Assembly: GCF_020387415.1 (NCBI RefSeq)
Contig: NZ_JAGWCB010000020.1
Location: 62,001-126,000 of the forward strand
Source of the DNA: Ideonella benzenivorans
Lineage (GTDB): Bacteria; Pseudomonadota; Gammaproteobacteria; Burkholderiales; Burkholderiaceae_C
Reading direction: 5' to 3'
Length of the DNA stretch: 64,000 bases
The position numbers and the translations under genes were made by a program. Positions 51,858 through 61,850 of this stretch are shown in pieces. The notes under the pieces are model-generated. The model was given only the letters and a program-made list of their open reading frames with translations, was not told the origin of the DNA and searched no databases. Each line of letters begins with the position of its first letter. Positions within the stretch are counted from its first letter, which is position 1.

Positions 51858-53551
51858 GGGGTGCTCCTGTCTGCGGCGTCGGCCAGGCGCTGGGGCCTGG
51901 CCGGCAGGTGGGCATAGGGCGCGGTGGTGGCGATGCGGGCATCGACCAGCGGGCGTCCGATCGTGAAGTGGTAGACCGACTGCAGCGGGGCCTGGGCCGC
52001 GGCGGTGGGCGTCAGGCCGATCAGCTGGTGCAGCGCGTCGTCAAAGAAGCAGCCGATGCCGGTGCCGGCCAGGCCCATCGCTTCGGCTTGCAGGTACAGC
52101 ACCTGGCCCAGCAGACCGGCCTCCATCAGCCGCTCTCGGTAGGCCCAGGGCGTGGGCAGGGGCTGGAACTCGGCCAGCAGCGCGAAGCCCAGGACGGCGT
52201 CCGAACCCAGCGCCTGGTGGCAGTTGAGGGTGCGCAGCGTGCCGGCCAGCGCGGGGTTGGCGGCCAGGCGCCACAACGGCAGCTCGGCCGGAGCGTCTGG
52301 CACCGGGGCCCAGTCCATCGACACCGGCAGCTGGCGGCGCAGCAGCGTGGCGCCGCCTTCGCTGCGCGGCAGCAGGTAGGCGCCGGGTGCCAGGCCGTCC
52401 ACGCGATGGGCGAAGAGCAGCAGGTGCACATGGTCGGCCACCGGCAGGGCCGAGAAGGGCAACTGGCCGGGCAGCAGGGCCTGCAGCAGCGGCCACAGGG
52501 CGCTGGCGTCCAGCCGGGCCTGGGCATCGAAGCGCTGGGCACTGCGGCGCCGGCGGATCAGCGTGGCGGCGTGCCGGGGATCGCCAAGCGTGACGGGGGA
52601 GGGCGGGCGGAGCGGGCGCACGCTGTTTTCGGCCGTGGCGGGCGCTTCCGTGGGGCGGGTGGCGGCCAGGGCCTGGTCGATCACCGGCCAGCGGTACATG
52701 GGGTGGGCATCCAGCCGGTTGGCGTGGCCGTGCCACAGTGGCTGGTGCGGCCACAGGCCTGGCAGCGGGGCGGGCGACTGGCCGGGCGGGCAGAGCTCGA
52801 ACAGCAGCTCGGGCTCCTCGCGTTCGGCGCCACCGGGGAAGTCGCCGTCGCGGTCCAGGCCCAGCCAGGCGGCCAATTCGTGGGCGGCCACGGGGCGGGG
52901 CTGCAGGGCCCAGCCCTGCAGCGCGGCGGCGTAGGCCAGGGCACCGGCGGCATGGCCGGCGTCCAGCAGACAGTAGCGCAGCGCGCGCTCACCGTACTTC
53001 CAGGCCTCGCGCCAGGCGATGCTGCTGAGCGCGACGAAGACACGCGGCGTCGCATCGCCCGCGTCGGCTGGCCGGGCGGCCCGCAGCTCCAGCGCGTGTT
53101 CATGCGGCGCATAGTGGTGCACCCCGTCGGGCAGGCCGGCCACACCCTGGCACAGCAGCCAGCCCTCGGTGGGGTGCAGGTTGCCGCTGGAGGGGTTGAT
53201 GCGCACCGACCAGCGGTCGGGGCCGGCCTGCTTCCAGGCGGCCAGGGCCAGGCTCAGCTCGAAGAAGGCGCCCAGGCTGTCCAGGCCAAAGGCCTGGGCC
53301 GGCGCAGCACCGGGTGTGCCCAGGGCGGTCCAGGGCGTGGCCGGCTCCTGGGTCAGCAGGGGCAGCGGGGTCAGCGGCGCGCCCCGGTAGCGGCGGAAGG
53401 GATCGGGCTGGGCGTCCCAGTCCAGGGTCTCGGGGCCGTTGGCGTAGCGTTCCAGCCGGTGCTTGGTGCGCTCGTGGTAGGCCGCGGCCAGCGCGCAGCG
53501 GCTGACGCGCTCGGTGTCGCTCAGGCGGGCTGCGGTGGTGGTGTCAGGCAT
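51854..53551 (-). CDS. SagB/ThcOx-family nitroreductase-like flavoprotein
   Basis: A 565-residue protein starting at ATG 53551 (MPDTTTAARLSDTERVSRCALAAAYHERTKH). Two nitroreductase-like FMN domains are seen: the first from about residue 90 with INPSSGNLHPTEGWL, the second from about 345 with RRRRSAQRFDAQARLD and ending GIGCFFDDALHQLIGL. SagB-type enzymes oxidise azolines in peptide maturation, but no YcaO cyclodehydratase is nearby, so a separate role in a nif setting is likely. It overlaps draG by 8 bases. Confidence 0.85.
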   Translation of the reverse strand: MPDTTTAARLSDTERVSRCALAAAYHERTKHRLERYANGPETLDWDAQPDPFRRYRGAPLTPLPLLTQEPATPWTALGTPGAAPAQAFGLDSLGAFFELSLALAAWKQAGPDRWSVRINPSSGNLHPTEGWLLCQGVAGLPDGVHHYAPHEHALELRAARPADAGDATPRVFVALSSIAWREAWKYGERALRYCLLDAGHAAGALAYAAALQGWALQPRPVAAHELAAWLGLDRDGDFPGGAEREEPELLFELCPPGQSPAPLPGLWPHQPLWHGHANRLDAHPMYRWPVIDQALAATRPTEAPATAENSVRPLRPPSPVTLGDPRHAATLIRRRRSAQRFDAQARLDASALWPLLQALLPGQLPFSALPVADHVHLLLFAHRVDGLAPGAYLLPRSEGGATLLRRQLPVSMDWAPVPDAPAELPLWRLAANPALAGTLRTLNCHQALGSDAVLGFALLAEFQPLPTPWAYRERLMEAGLLGQVLYLQAEAMGLAGTGIGCFFDDALHQLIGLTPTAAAQAPLQSVYHFTIGRPLVDARIATTAPYAHLPARPQRLADAADRSTP

Positions 53552-54485
53552 GGGCGGCCTCCGACAGGCGTTGGGCCAGGGCCAGCAGCCCACTGGTCTG
53601 GTCGGTGATCGCCTGCACGATGGCGGGCTGCAGGCGCTGCAGCCAGCGTGGCGGCAGGCCACTGGCGCCGCAGCGGGCGCCGGCCAGCATGCCGGCCAGG
53701 GCGCCGGTGGTGTCGGCGTCGTCGCCCTGGTTCACGGTGGCCACCAGCGCATCCTCGAAGAAGCCGTGCAGCGTCACATGGTGCAACACCGTCTGCACGG
53801 TGTCCACCACATAGGCGGTGGCGCGGCCGGGGTAGGGCGTGAAGCGGAAGGCGGGTTGGGTGCTCACCCACTGCAGGGCCGTCTGGTTGAGCAGCGTGGG
53901 ATCGTCACTGCTCAGCTGGTTGCGCAGCAGATGGCCCAGGCCCAGCGTGGCCGCGTCGGACAGCGGGTGGTGGTGCGTGATGTGGGCCTGGGCCAGCGAG
54001 AGCTGCTCGAACAGGGCATCGTCGCCCAGCGTGGCCAGCGCCGCGGGCAGGTTGCGCATCAGCGCGCCATTGCCGCCGTCGCCCTCGTTGAGGGGCCCGG
54101 CCAGCGTGCCGTCGTGCAGATACCGCAGGATGCCGCGGCGGCAGGTGTGGCCGCAGTCCACCGGCTTGCCGCGCCACCAGCGCACGTAAGCGTCGGCGAT
54201 GCCGCGCGTCAGGCCGGTGTCGCCATGGGCCAGGCCGCGCAGACCCTCTTCGCCCCCCAGCAGCAGTGCATCGCCCAGGGCCAGGCTCATCGTGGTGTCG
54301 TCGGTCACCTGGCCGCGGGCCAGGCGCAGCCAGCCGCCGCCGACGATGTCGCGGTGCACGCCGTACTGGGCCTGGATCTCGCGCGGGCGCATGAACTCGA
54401 CGGTGGCGCCCAGCGCGTCGCCGATGGCCAGGCCCAGGTAGGCGCCCAGGGCCTTGTCGTAGAGCCGGCCGTCCCAGTCAGACAT
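53544..54485 (-). CDS. draG: ADP-ribosyl-[dinitrogen reductase] hydrolase
   Basis: A 313-residue enzyme. The dinuclear manganese site pattern is visible: GLAIGDALGATVEFM, then VTDDTTMSLALGDALL, and later NQGDDADTTGALAGMLAGA. It removes ADP-ribose from NifH, restoring nitrogenase activity when light or energy returns or ammonium is used up. Its start overlaps the draT stop by 8 bases. In other diazotrophs its action depends on GlnB/GlnK and AmtB. Confidence 0.95.
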   Translation of the reverse strand: MSDWDGRLYDKALGAYLGLAIGDALGATVEFMRPREIQAQYGVHRDIVGGGWLRLARGQVTDDTTMSLALGDALLLGGEEGLRGLAHGDTGLTRGIADAYVRWWRGKPVDCGHTCRRGILRYLHDGTLAGPLNEGDGGNGALMRNLPAALATLGDDALFEQLSLAQAHITHHHPLSDAATLGLGHLLRNQLSSDDPTLLNQTALQWVSTQPAFRFTPYPGRATAYVVDTVQTVLHHVTLHGFFEDALVATVNQGDDADTTGALAGMLAGARCGASGLPPRWLQRLQPAIVQAITDQTSGLLALAQRLSEAAHA

Positions 54486-55326
54486 GGACGATCTCCACGT
54501 TCACATCGCCGCCCAGGGCCAGCACCTCCTGCTCGCCCTGCAGCACCTGGCCCGGCAGCAGGCCGGGAAAGACCAGCAGCTTGCAGGCCGGCAAGGCGGT
54601 GCGAAAGACCGTGTCGCCGAAGCAGCCGGCCTCGGTGGCGTCCAGGCTGAAGGAGACCAGATTGTTCAGACGCAGCGTGCCCTGGCGGCGCAGCGGGCCA
54701 GCGCCGACGCGCTGTTCCTCGCTCAGCAGGGTGCCGCGCCAGAGCGTGATGTGGCGCGCGCCGGGTGCACTGTGGCCGGGGATGCCGAAGCGCGCCAGCG
54801 CCCACTGGCAGAACTCGTAGAGCAGGTCGAGCTGCTGGTGGATGTTGTTGTTGTGGTAACGGCTGGCGGCCTTCTCTTCCAGGTAGCGCACCCAGGCCGG
54901 CGAAGGGAAGCGCCCCAGCGGCGCGCGGTGGAAGCGCGGCACCAGGCCGAAGCGGCTTTCCACCCAGCCCTTGAGCACCGCGCCGGCCGGGCCGTTGGCG
55001 TCCATGCCCCAGCCCTGCAGCAGCTTGCGCCAGCTGCTGCGCCAGCGTCGCTGTTCGGCCGGGCCCAGCCGGGCCAGCTCGGCCGCGTCGGGTTTGCGCA
55101 GGCCGAAGGCGGTGCCCAGGTAGTGGTCGAACATCTCGCGCGCCTCGTTCAGGTGGTCGGCGCGCGCCAGCAGCGCGAAGAGGCCCGGGTGGGCCTCGCG
55201 TGTGCCGGCGATGTGCAGGGCCTGGGGATGCGCATGAAAGGCCACGCTGGCCAGCACCGGGGCGGGCACGCCGACCAGGTTGGTGCTGTACCAGCGGTGC
55301 GGTTGCTCATCGTCCACCTCGGCCAT
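54478..55326 (-). CDS. draT: NAD+-dinitrogen-reductase ADP-D-ribosyltransferase
   Basis: A 282-residue enzyme matching DraT by RWYSTNLVGVPAPVLASVAFHAHPQALHIAGTREAHPGLFALLARADHLNEAREMFDHYLGTAFGLRK and SRYHNNNIHQQLDLLYEFCQWALARFG. It ADP-ribosylates one NifH arginine (R102 here) when ammonium or energy stress appears, shutting nitrogenase off. It lies 18 bases after the unknown 196-residue gene. The NifH target motif GCAGRGVIT is intact, so the switch should work. Confidence 0.95.
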   Translation of the reverse strand: MAEVDDEQPHRWYSTNLVGVPAPVLASVAFHAHPQALHIAGTREAHPGLFALLARADHLNEAREMFDHYLGTAFGLRKPDAAELARLGPAEQRRWRSSWRKLLQGWGMDANGPAGAVLKGWVESRFGLVPRFHRAPLGRFPSPAWVRYLEEKAASRYHNNNIHQQLDLLYEFCQWALARFGIPGHSAPGARHITLWRGTLLSEEQRVGAGPLRRQGTLRLNNLVSFSLDATEAGCFGDTVFRTALPACKLLVFPGLLPGQVLQGEQEVLALGGDVNVEIVHV

Positions 55327-55344
55327 GCCTGCCCTGCGGGGACA

Positions 55345-55935
55345 TCAGACGGGTCTGTTTTCGTACAGGTTGCGCACGGGGCCCATCAGCGCCAGGCCTT
55401 CCTCGTAGCTGATCTTCGGGAAGCTGTCGCTGAACTGCAGGGCCTTGTCGGCCACGGCGTCGGTCTTGCCGGCGGTGTCGAGCTTCTTGAGGTCGCCCTT
55501 GTCGATGTAGAGCAGCTGCAGCAGCTCGTTGTAGACGGTGGATTCGTCGATTGGCAGGATGTAGAAGGTCGCGCCGCCGTACTCGCACTGGTACTTCTTC
55601 GAGATGTCGATGTTGTCGACGAAGAGGAAGTACTTGCCGGTGGGCGAGAGCGTGTCGCCCAGCACCTCGGCCAGCATCTTCAGGTACTCGAAGCTCAGCA
55701 GGAAGCCGGCCAGGAAGGGGAGGGTGCTCTCGCCGGCCTGGGCCACCGCGATCACCTGGTCCGAGGAGATCTCCGGCGGGCGGGCCTCGTCGGCCAGCTT
55801 GGCCTGGAACTTCAGCGCGATGTCACCGCGGAAGCCGAAGCGGCCGGGCTTGTGGGTGGCGGCCTTGAGCACGCTGTTGAGCAGGCGGCCTTCGGACTCA
55901 AGACGGGCGAAGGCGGTTTCCTGGATGGTGGTCAT
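55345..55935 (-). CDS. Unknown protein of the draTG operon
   Basis: A 196-residue soluble protein. No family is recognised. It has a conserved-looking middle with DNIDISKKYQCEYGGATFYILPIDESTVYNELLQLLYIDKGDLKKLD and a C-terminal ISYEEGLALMGPVRNLYENRPV. Its codon use matches neighbouring nif genes. The start overlaps the truncated haemoglobin stop (ATGA at 55935-55932), so it is the second gene of the operon, next to draT. It may help the ADP-ribosylation switch or protect nitrogenase; this is a guess from position. Confidence 0.82.
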   Translation of the reverse strand: MTTIQETAFARLESEGRLLNSVLKAATHKPGRFGFRGDIALKFQAKLADEARPPEISSDQVIAVAQAGESTLPFLAGFLLSFEYLKMLAEVLGDTLSPTGKYFLFVDNIDISKKYQCEYGGATFYILPIDESTVYNELLQLLYIDKGDLKKLDTAGKTDAVADKALQFSDSFPKISYEEGLALMGPVRNLYENRPV

Positions 55936-56492
55936 GTCGAACTCCGGGTGGGGGGTGGAACAGTTGCGGCAGGGGAAACGGACACCCCGGCGGCGGCCGC
56001 CGACGCATGCGTGGCCGGGGTGGCATGGGGGGCGACTTCCATCGGCCGGCCGGGGTGCGGGCGGGTGGCGCCGCCGTCCTCGGTGTTGCGGATGAAGTCG
56101 GCGATCTTCCAGAAGGCGGCGTCCAGCTCGGCGCGCAGGCCTTCGTTGTCAATGCACTCGGCCAAGGCCTGGCGCATGCAGGCCATCCAGGCGTCACGCG
56201 CGGCGGCGTCGATGGCAAAGGGCTGGTGGCGCCGGCGCAGCATCGGGCTGCCGCGCTGGCCGCTGTAGTCCTTGGGGCCGCCCATCCATTCGCACAGGTA
56301 CTGCACCAACACGGCCTTGGTGGGGCTCAGGTCGGGCTCGTGCATCGCGCGGATGGTGGCGGCCTCGGGCCGGGTGTCCATCGCGCGGTAGAAGGCGTCG
56401 ACCAGGCGCACCACGGTGTCACGGCCGCCCACGCGCGCCCAGTGCGGGTTGGCGGGGGGAGCCGGTCGGACGGGGAGGGCGGGCGTGTTCAT
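55932..56492 (-). CDS. Group II truncated haemoglobin
   Basis: A 186-residue protein. The truncated 2/2 globin covers residues ~15-135: RVGGRDTVVRLVDAFYRAM with tyrosine B10, YLCEWMGGPKDYSGQRGSPMLRRRHQPF with the proximal histidine F8, and RDAWMACMRQAL with tryptophan G8. About 50 alanine/proline-rich residues follow. It should bind oxygen or nitric oxide and may lower free oxygen near nitrogenase. It is the first gene of the operon. The sigma-54 promoter predicts transcription starting about two bases before its ATG. Confidence 0.88.
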   Translation of the reverse strand: MNTPALPVRPAPPANPHWARVGGRDTVVRLVDAFYRAMDTRPEAATIRAMHEPDLSPTKAVLVQYLCEWMGGPKDYSGQRGSPMLRRRHQPFAIDAAARDAWMACMRQALAECIDNEGLRAELDAAFWKIADFIRNTEDGGATRPHPGRPMEVAPHATPATHASAAAAGVSVSPAATVPPPTRSST

Positions 56493-56504
56493 GCGGCCGA
56501 AGAC

Positions 56505-56520
56505 TGCAAACCCCGTACCA
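56505..56520 (-). promoter_or_regulatory. Sigma-54 promoter of the haemoglobin-draTG operon
   Basis: The minus strand reads TGGTACGGGGTTTGCA, with GG and GC exactly 10 bases apart and TTTGCA at -12. The predicted start at about 56494 leaves almost no leader before the ATG at 56492. Confidence 0.8.
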
Positions 56521-56665
56521 CCCCGAGCGGTGCCGTGCCCGGAAGGGCCGGGGCGTTCGCCAAACCCCTGTGTTTCCCTGGGAGAACGCCTGCGTTGCGC
56601 GTGCGCGAGGCCGGTCGGGCCTGGCGCGTTCGGGCTGCGACAGGCTCACGTCGCGAACCTGTCTT

Positions 56666-56681
56666 TGTCGGGTTTCAAACA
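56666..56681. promoter_or_regulatory. NifA upstream activator sequence
   Basis: TGTCGGGTTTCAAACA fits TGT-N10-ACA exactly. It lies about 115 bases before the predicted nifH start and about 180 bases before the start of the divergent operon, so one NifA site may serve both. No second perfect copy was found in the 429-base gap; a TGT-N9-ACA sequence at 56747-56761 is one base short. Confidence 0.8.
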
Positions 56682-56761
56682 TTCCCTGTCAGGCTGGCTT
56701 ATCGCCGGTCAAGGCGATTTTTCCCAAGCAAAAACAAGCACTTGCATGTTGCGGGTCAACA

Positions 56762-56777
56762 TGGCACGGCCGTTGCA
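56762..56777 (+). promoter_or_regulatory. Sigma-54 promoter of nifHDK
   Basis: TGGCACGGCCGTTGCA is an exact match to the -24/-12 consensus. The predicted start at about 56788 gives a leader of about 134 bases. AT-rich sequence between the activator site and promoter (56717-56745) could bind IHF. Confidence 0.95.
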
Positions 56778-56900
56778 ATGACGAGGCTGCGCGGCACCCG
56801 TGTAAGTCCCGACGAGGCTTCAGAAGAAGACCCATAGAGGCACCCAAGGCTGCATCGAGATCGCGACAAACGCATGAGCCCTCAACCTCGGTTTCGCTAG

Positions 56901-57803
<903 letters not shown>

Positions 57804-57818
57804 TCACGGCCTTGGCTC

Positions 57819-57852
57819 GCACCGGGCGGCGGTCGTCGCCGCCGCCCGGTGC
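57819..57852 (+). other. Perfect 14-bp hairpin after nifH
   Basis: GCACCGGGCGGCGG pairs without mismatch with CCGCCGCCCGGTGC around a TCGTCG loop, 15 bases after the nifH stop. There is no T-run. It probably protects nifH mRNA from 3' decay and gives partial termination, which would raise NifH over NifDK. Confidence 0.8.
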
Positions 57853-57889
57853 CCCAACCCCCGCGCTGGAACCTGACGGAGCATCCACC

Positions 57890-59356
57890 ATGAGCATCAC
57901 TGTTGAAGACCGCAAGGCCGAGAACAAGGCCCTGATCGACGAAGTCCTGAAGGCCTATCCCGAAAAGATGGCCAAGCGTCGTGCCAAGCACCTGGGCACC
58001 TACGAAGAGGGCAAGCCCGACTGCGGCGTGAAGTCCAACATCAAGTCGCTGCCGGGTGTGATGACCATCCGCGGCTGCGCGTACGCCGGTTCCAAGGGCG
58101 TGGTGTGGGGCCCGATCAAGGACATGATCCACATCTCCCACGGCCCGGTGGGCTGCGGCCAGTACAGCTGGGCCGCCCGCCGCAACTACTACATCGGCGT
58201 GACCGGTGTGGACACCTTCGTGACGATGCAGTTCACCTCCGACTTCCAGGAGAAGGACATCGTCTTCGGCGGTGACAAGAAGCTCGACAAGATCATCGAC
58301 GAGATCCAGGACCTGTTCCCGCTGAACAAGGGCATCTCGATCCAGTCGGAATGCCCGATCGGCCTGATCGGCGACGACATCGAGGCGGTCTCGAAGAAGA
58401 AGTCCAAGGAATACGAAGGCAAGACCATCGTGCCGGTGCGCTGCGAAGGCTTCCGCGGCGTGTCCCAATCGCTGGGCCACCACATCGCCAACGACGCGAT
58501 CCGCGACTGGGTCTTCGACAAGACCGACCCCAACAAGCGTCCCGAGTTCGTCTCCACCCCGTATGACGTGGCCATCATCGGTGACTACAACATCGGTGGC
58601 GATGCCTGGGCCAGCCGCATCCTGCTCGAAGAGATGGGCCTGCGCGTGATCGCCCAGTGGTCCGGCGACGGCACCATCGCCGAGCTGGAGAACACCCCCA
58701 AGGCCAAGCTCAACGTGCTGCACTGCTACCGCTCGATGAACTACATCTCGCGGCACATGGAAGAGAAGTACGGCATTCCCTGGGTGGAATACAACTTCTT
58801 CGGCCCGAGCATGATCGAGAAGAGCCTGCGCGAGATCGCCAGCCACTTCGACGACACGATCAAGGCCAACGCCGAGAAGGTCATCGCCAAGTACCGCCCG
58901 ATGGTGGATGCGGTGATCGCCAAGTACAAGCCGCGCCTGCAGGGCAAGAAGGTCATGCTGTACGTGGGCGGCCTGCGTCCGCGCCACGTGATCGGCGCCT
59001 ACGAGGACCTGGGCATGGAAGTGGTCGGTACGGGCTACGAGTTCGCCCACAACGACGACTACCAGCGCACCACCCACTACATCAAGGACGGCACGCTGAT
59101 CTATGACGACGTGACCGGCTACGAGTTCGAGAAGTTCGTCGAGAAGGTCCAGCCGGACCTGGTCGGTTCGGGCATCAAGGAAAAGTACGTCTTCCAGAAG
59201 ATGGGCGTGCCCTTCCGTCAGATGCACAGCTGGGACTACTCCGGCCCGTACCACGGCTATGACGGCTTCGCCATCTTCGCCCGTGACATGGACATGGCCA
59301 TCTCCAGCCCGATCTGGGGCCTGTCCAAGTCGCCCTTCAAGAAGAAGGCGGCTTGA
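57890..59356 (+). CDS. nifD: Nitrogenase molybdenum-iron protein alpha chain
   Basis: A 488-residue protein starting at ATG 57890. P-cluster cysteines lie in [18 protein letters not shown] and [10 protein letters not shown]. The FeMo-cofactor ligands are the cysteine in [13 protein letters not shown] and the histidine in [16 protein letters not shown]. It forms the alpha2beta2 tetramer with NifK that reduces dinitrogen. Length and motifs are standard for a molybdenum nitrogenase; it is not AnfD or VnfD. Confidence 0.99.
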   Translation: MSITVEDRKAENKALIDEVLKAYPEKMAKRRAKHLGTYEEGKPDCGVKSNIKSLPGVMTIRGCAYAGSKGVVWGPIKDMIHISHGPVGCGQYSWAARRNYYIGVTGVDTFVTMQFTSDFQEKDIVFGGDKKLDKIIDEIQDLFPLNKGISIQSECPIGLIGDDIEAVSKKKSKEYEGKTIVPVRCEGFRGVSQSLGHHIANDAIRDWVFDKTDPNKRPEFVSTPYDVAIIGDYNIGGDAWASRILLEEMGLRVIAQWSGDGTIAELENTPKAKLNVLHCYRSMNYISRHMEEKYGIPWVEYNFFGPSMIEKSLREIASHFDDTIKANAEKVIAKYRPMVDAVIAKYKPRLQGKKVMLYVGGLRPRHVIGAYEDLGMEVVGTGYEFAHNDDYQRTTHYIKDGTLIYDDVTGYEFEKFVEKVQPDLVGSGIKEKYVFQKMGVPFRQMHSWDYSGPYHGYDGFAIFARDMDMAISSPIWGLSKSPFKKKAA

Positions 59357-59406
59357 AGCCCGGCTCGCCCCCTGCCCATCCAACCTGAATCGTCTGGAGC
59401 GCCACC

Positions 59407-60966
59407 ATGCCTCAAAACGCCGACAAGGTCATTGACCACGAAATGCTGTTCCGCGAGCCGGAATACCAGGAGCTGTTCAAGAACAAGAAGGAGAACTTCG
59501 AGTTCAACCACAGCGATGCCAAGGTCCAGGAGATCCGCGACTGGACCAAGTCCCGCGAGTACATGGAGAAGAACTTCGCCCGTGACTCGCTGGTCGTCAA
59601 CCCCGCCAAGGCCTGCCAGCCGTTGGGCGCGGTCTATGTGGCCAATGGCTTCCACAAGACCCTGTCCTTCGTGCACGGCTCGCAAGGCTGCGTGGCCTAC
59701 TACCGCTCGCACTTCAGCCGCCACTTCAAGGAGCCGACCAGCTGCGTGTCGTCGTCGATGACGGAAGACGCCGCCGTGTTCGGTGGCATGAACAACATGA
59801 TCGACGGCCTGGCCAACACCTACAACCTCTACAAGCCGGACATGATCGCCGTCTCGACGACCTGCATGGCCGAGGTGATCGGTGACGACCTGGACGCCTT
59901 CATCAAGAACAGCAAGCAGAAGGGCTCGATCCCGGCCGACTTCGATGTGCCGTTCGCCCACACCCCGGCCTTCGTCGGTAGCCACATCACCGGCTACGAC
60001 AACGCGCTGCTGGGCGTGCTCAAGCACTTCTGGGACGGCAAGGCCGGCACCGCCGAGCCGCTGACCCGCGTGCCGGATGCGTCGATCAACTTCATCGGCG
60101 GCTTCGACGGCTTCGTGGTCGGCAACATGCGCGAAGTCAAGCGCATCTTCGACCTGTTCGGTGCGGACTACAACATCATCTGCGACCCGTCCGAGGTGTG
60201 GGACACCCCCACCGATGGCGAATTCCGGATGTACGAAGGCGGCACCACCAAGGAAACGGTCGAGAAGGCCCTGAACGCCAAGGCCACCATCGTCTTCCAG
60301 GAGTTCTGCGCCGAGAAGACGATCAAGTACCTGAAGGAGAAGGGCCAGGAGGTCGTGGTGCTGAACTGCCCGGTGGGCGTGGCCGGCACCGACCGCTTCA
60401 TCCAGGCCATCGCCGACCTGACCGGCAAGGATGTGCCCGAGCAGCTGATCAAGGAACGCGGCCGCCTGGTGGATGCCATGGCCGACAGCCAGGCCCACCT
60501 GCACGGCAAGCGCTTCGCGATGTACGGCGATCCGGACCAGCTGCTGGGCCTGACCGAGTTCATCCTGGAGCTGGGCGCCGAGCCGGCTCACGTGCTGTCC
60601 ACCAACGGTACCGAAGACTGGGCCGGCAAGGTCCAGAAGCTCTTCGACGCCTCGCCCTACGGCGCCGGCTGCAAGGCCTACCCCAAGCGCGACCTGTGGC
60701 ACATGCGCAGCCTGATGAACGTGGAGCCGGTGGACTTCCTGATCGGCAACACCTACGGCAAGTACCTGGAGCGCGACACCGGCACGCCGCTGATCCGCAT
60801 GGTGTTCCCGATCTTCGACCGTCACCACTACCACCGCTTCCCCACCTGGGGCTACGAGGGTGCGCTGCGCACGCTGGTGATGTTCCTGGACGAGTTCTTC
60901 GAGACCCTGGACGCCAACACCATCGTCCCGGGCAAGACGGACTACAGCTACGACATCATCCGCTGA
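59407..60966 (+). CDS. nifK: Nitrogenase molybdenum-iron protein beta chain
   Basis: A 519-residue protein. P-cluster cysteines are in [22 protein letters not shown] and [18 protein letters not shown]. The length is that of the long beta-chain type (group I), with the N-terminal extension of about 50 residues. It is 50 bases after nifD with TGGAG upstream, in the same operon. Confidence 0.99.
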   Translation: MPQNADKVIDHEMLFREPEYQELFKNKKENFEFNHSDAKVQEIRDWTKSREYMEKNFARDSLVVNPAKACQPLGAVYVANGFHKTLSFVHGSQGCVAYYRSHFSRHFKEPTSCVSSSMTEDAAVFGGMNNMIDGLANTYNLYKPDMIAVSTTCMAEVIGDDLDAFIKNSKQKGSIPADFDVPFAHTPAFVGSHITGYDNALLGVLKHFWDGKAGTAEPLTRVPDASINFIGGFDGFVVGNMREVKRIFDLFGADYNIICDPSEVWDTPTDGEFRMYEGGTTKETVEKALNAKATIVFQEFCAEKTIKYLKEKGQEVVVLNCPVGVAGTDRFIQAIADLTGKDVPEQLIKERGRLVDAMADSQAHLHGKRFAMYGDPDQLLGLTEFILELGAEPAHVLSTNGTEDWAGKVQKLFDASPYGAGCKAYPKRDLWHMRSLMNVEPVDFLIGNTYGKYLERDTGTPLIRMVFPIFDRHHYHRFPTWGYEGALRTLVMFLDEFFETLDANTIVPGKTDYSYDIIR

Positions 60967-60975
60967 ACGCGGACC

Positions 60976-61001
60976 GCGGCCCACGGGTGACCGTGGGCCG
61001 C
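60976..61001 (+). other. Perfect 11-bp hairpin after nifK
   Basis: GCGGCCCACGG pairs without mismatch with CCGTGGGCCGC around a GTGA loop, 9 bases after the nifK stop. No T-run follows, so some transcripts should read into the next gene at 61034; the structure may mainly stabilise the nifHDK message. Confidence 0.75.
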
Positions 61002-61033
61002 AGCCGCTCCTCTTCGATCAAAGGTGGCACAGC

Positions 61034-61351
61034 ATGGACAAGGTACTCGTCAAGACCACTCTGGACGGCCGCGCCGTCGAGGTCATCAACGGCTGGGTCT
61101 GTCTCGCGGGTCAGCCGGAGACCGACGAGGTCGTCGTGCTGGAGGAGCACCCCAACCGCCAGGCCATCCTGAAGGCGGTGCCCAACGCCACGCACATGGC
61201 CGGGCGGTTGCCGCTGACGATGCCGGAGGCCTCGGTGGCCCAGGCCGCCCTGCGTCGCCACCATGACCGTTTCGACGGCTCGGCGCTGGCGGTGTCCGAG
61301 CGCATGCGCCAGGCGGCCTGGAAGAAGGTGTTCGCCGAAGGCGCCGAGTGA
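61034..61351 (+). CDS. Small unknown protein downstream of nifK
   Basis: A 105-residue soluble protein: DKVLVKTTLDGRAVEVINGWVCLAGQPETDEVVVLEEHPNRQAILKAVPNATHMAGRLPLTMPEA, then RMRQAAWKKVFAEGAE. It occupies the place of nifT or nifY in other diazotrophs, but the sequence does not resemble NifT (shorter, with a YVPKKDLEE motif) or NifY. It may belong to a nif-linked family that I do not recognise. Expression is expected from the nifH promoter. Confidence 0.82.
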   Translation: MDKVLVKTTLDGRAVEVINGWVCLAGQPETDEVVVLEEHPNRQAILKAVPNATHMAGRLPLTMPEASVAQAALRRHHDRFDGSALAVSERMRQAAWKKVFAEGAE

Positions 61352-61364
61352 ACGGGAGGCGGCC

Positions 61365-61850
61365 ATGATCTTCGTGGTCGAACAGCCGGACAGCACGCCC
61401 GCCCGCTGCTGGTTCGCTTATGACGCCGACGACTTCCTGCGCAAGGTCTGCACCGAAGACACGCTGGAGCCCTGGGCGGTGCACGACGTCATCACCGCCC
61501 GCGAGTTGCTGGCGCTGACCGAGCGCACCCCCGACAGCCCGGACGCCCGTAGCGCCTGCCCGGCCATCTGCGCCCTGGCGGACACGCATGGCTGGGACAC
61601 GCCGCTCTACCGCGCCGACCACCTGCTGGGGGCCGGCCAGCTGCGGCCCGAGCCGGTGACGCCGCTGGAGGCCGGCCTGGCGGCACTGCAGGCCCGCGGC
61701 GGGCAGTGGCGGGTCTATGGCCACGAGGACGTGGCGCTGGCCGCGGTGGACGCGCCCGACGCCTTGTTCGACGCCCCCGGCGGCTGGCGGGCCCGCTGGG
61801 CCCTGCGCGAGCAGCTGATCGCCGTGGAAGCGCTGGCCGACGACCATTGA
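61365..61850 (+). CDS. Unknown protein, second gene after nifK
   Basis: A 161-residue soluble, acidic protein with GGGAGG 5 bases before ATG 61365. The sequence (MIFVVEQPDSTPARCWFAYDADDFLRKVC...) is not recognised. It is 13 bases after the previous gene and shares its codon bias. The two may form a conserved pair that assists nitrogenase maturation or protection. Confidence 0.78.
   Translation: MIFVVEQPDSTPARCWFAYDADDFLRKVCTEDTLEPWAVHDVITARELLALTERTPDSPDARSACPAICALADTHGWDTPLYRADHLLGAGQLRPEPVTPLEAGLAALQARGGQWRVYGHEDVALAAVDAPDALFDAPGGWRARWALREQLIAVEALADDH

Noticed and set aside
56747-56761. A second NifA activator site
   Set aside because: The spacing is TGT-N9-ACA, one base short, and it lies directly against the -24 element of the nifH promoter.
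61034-61351. nifT
   Set aside because: The position is right, but NifT is about 70 residues with a YVPKKDLEE-type motif that is absent here.
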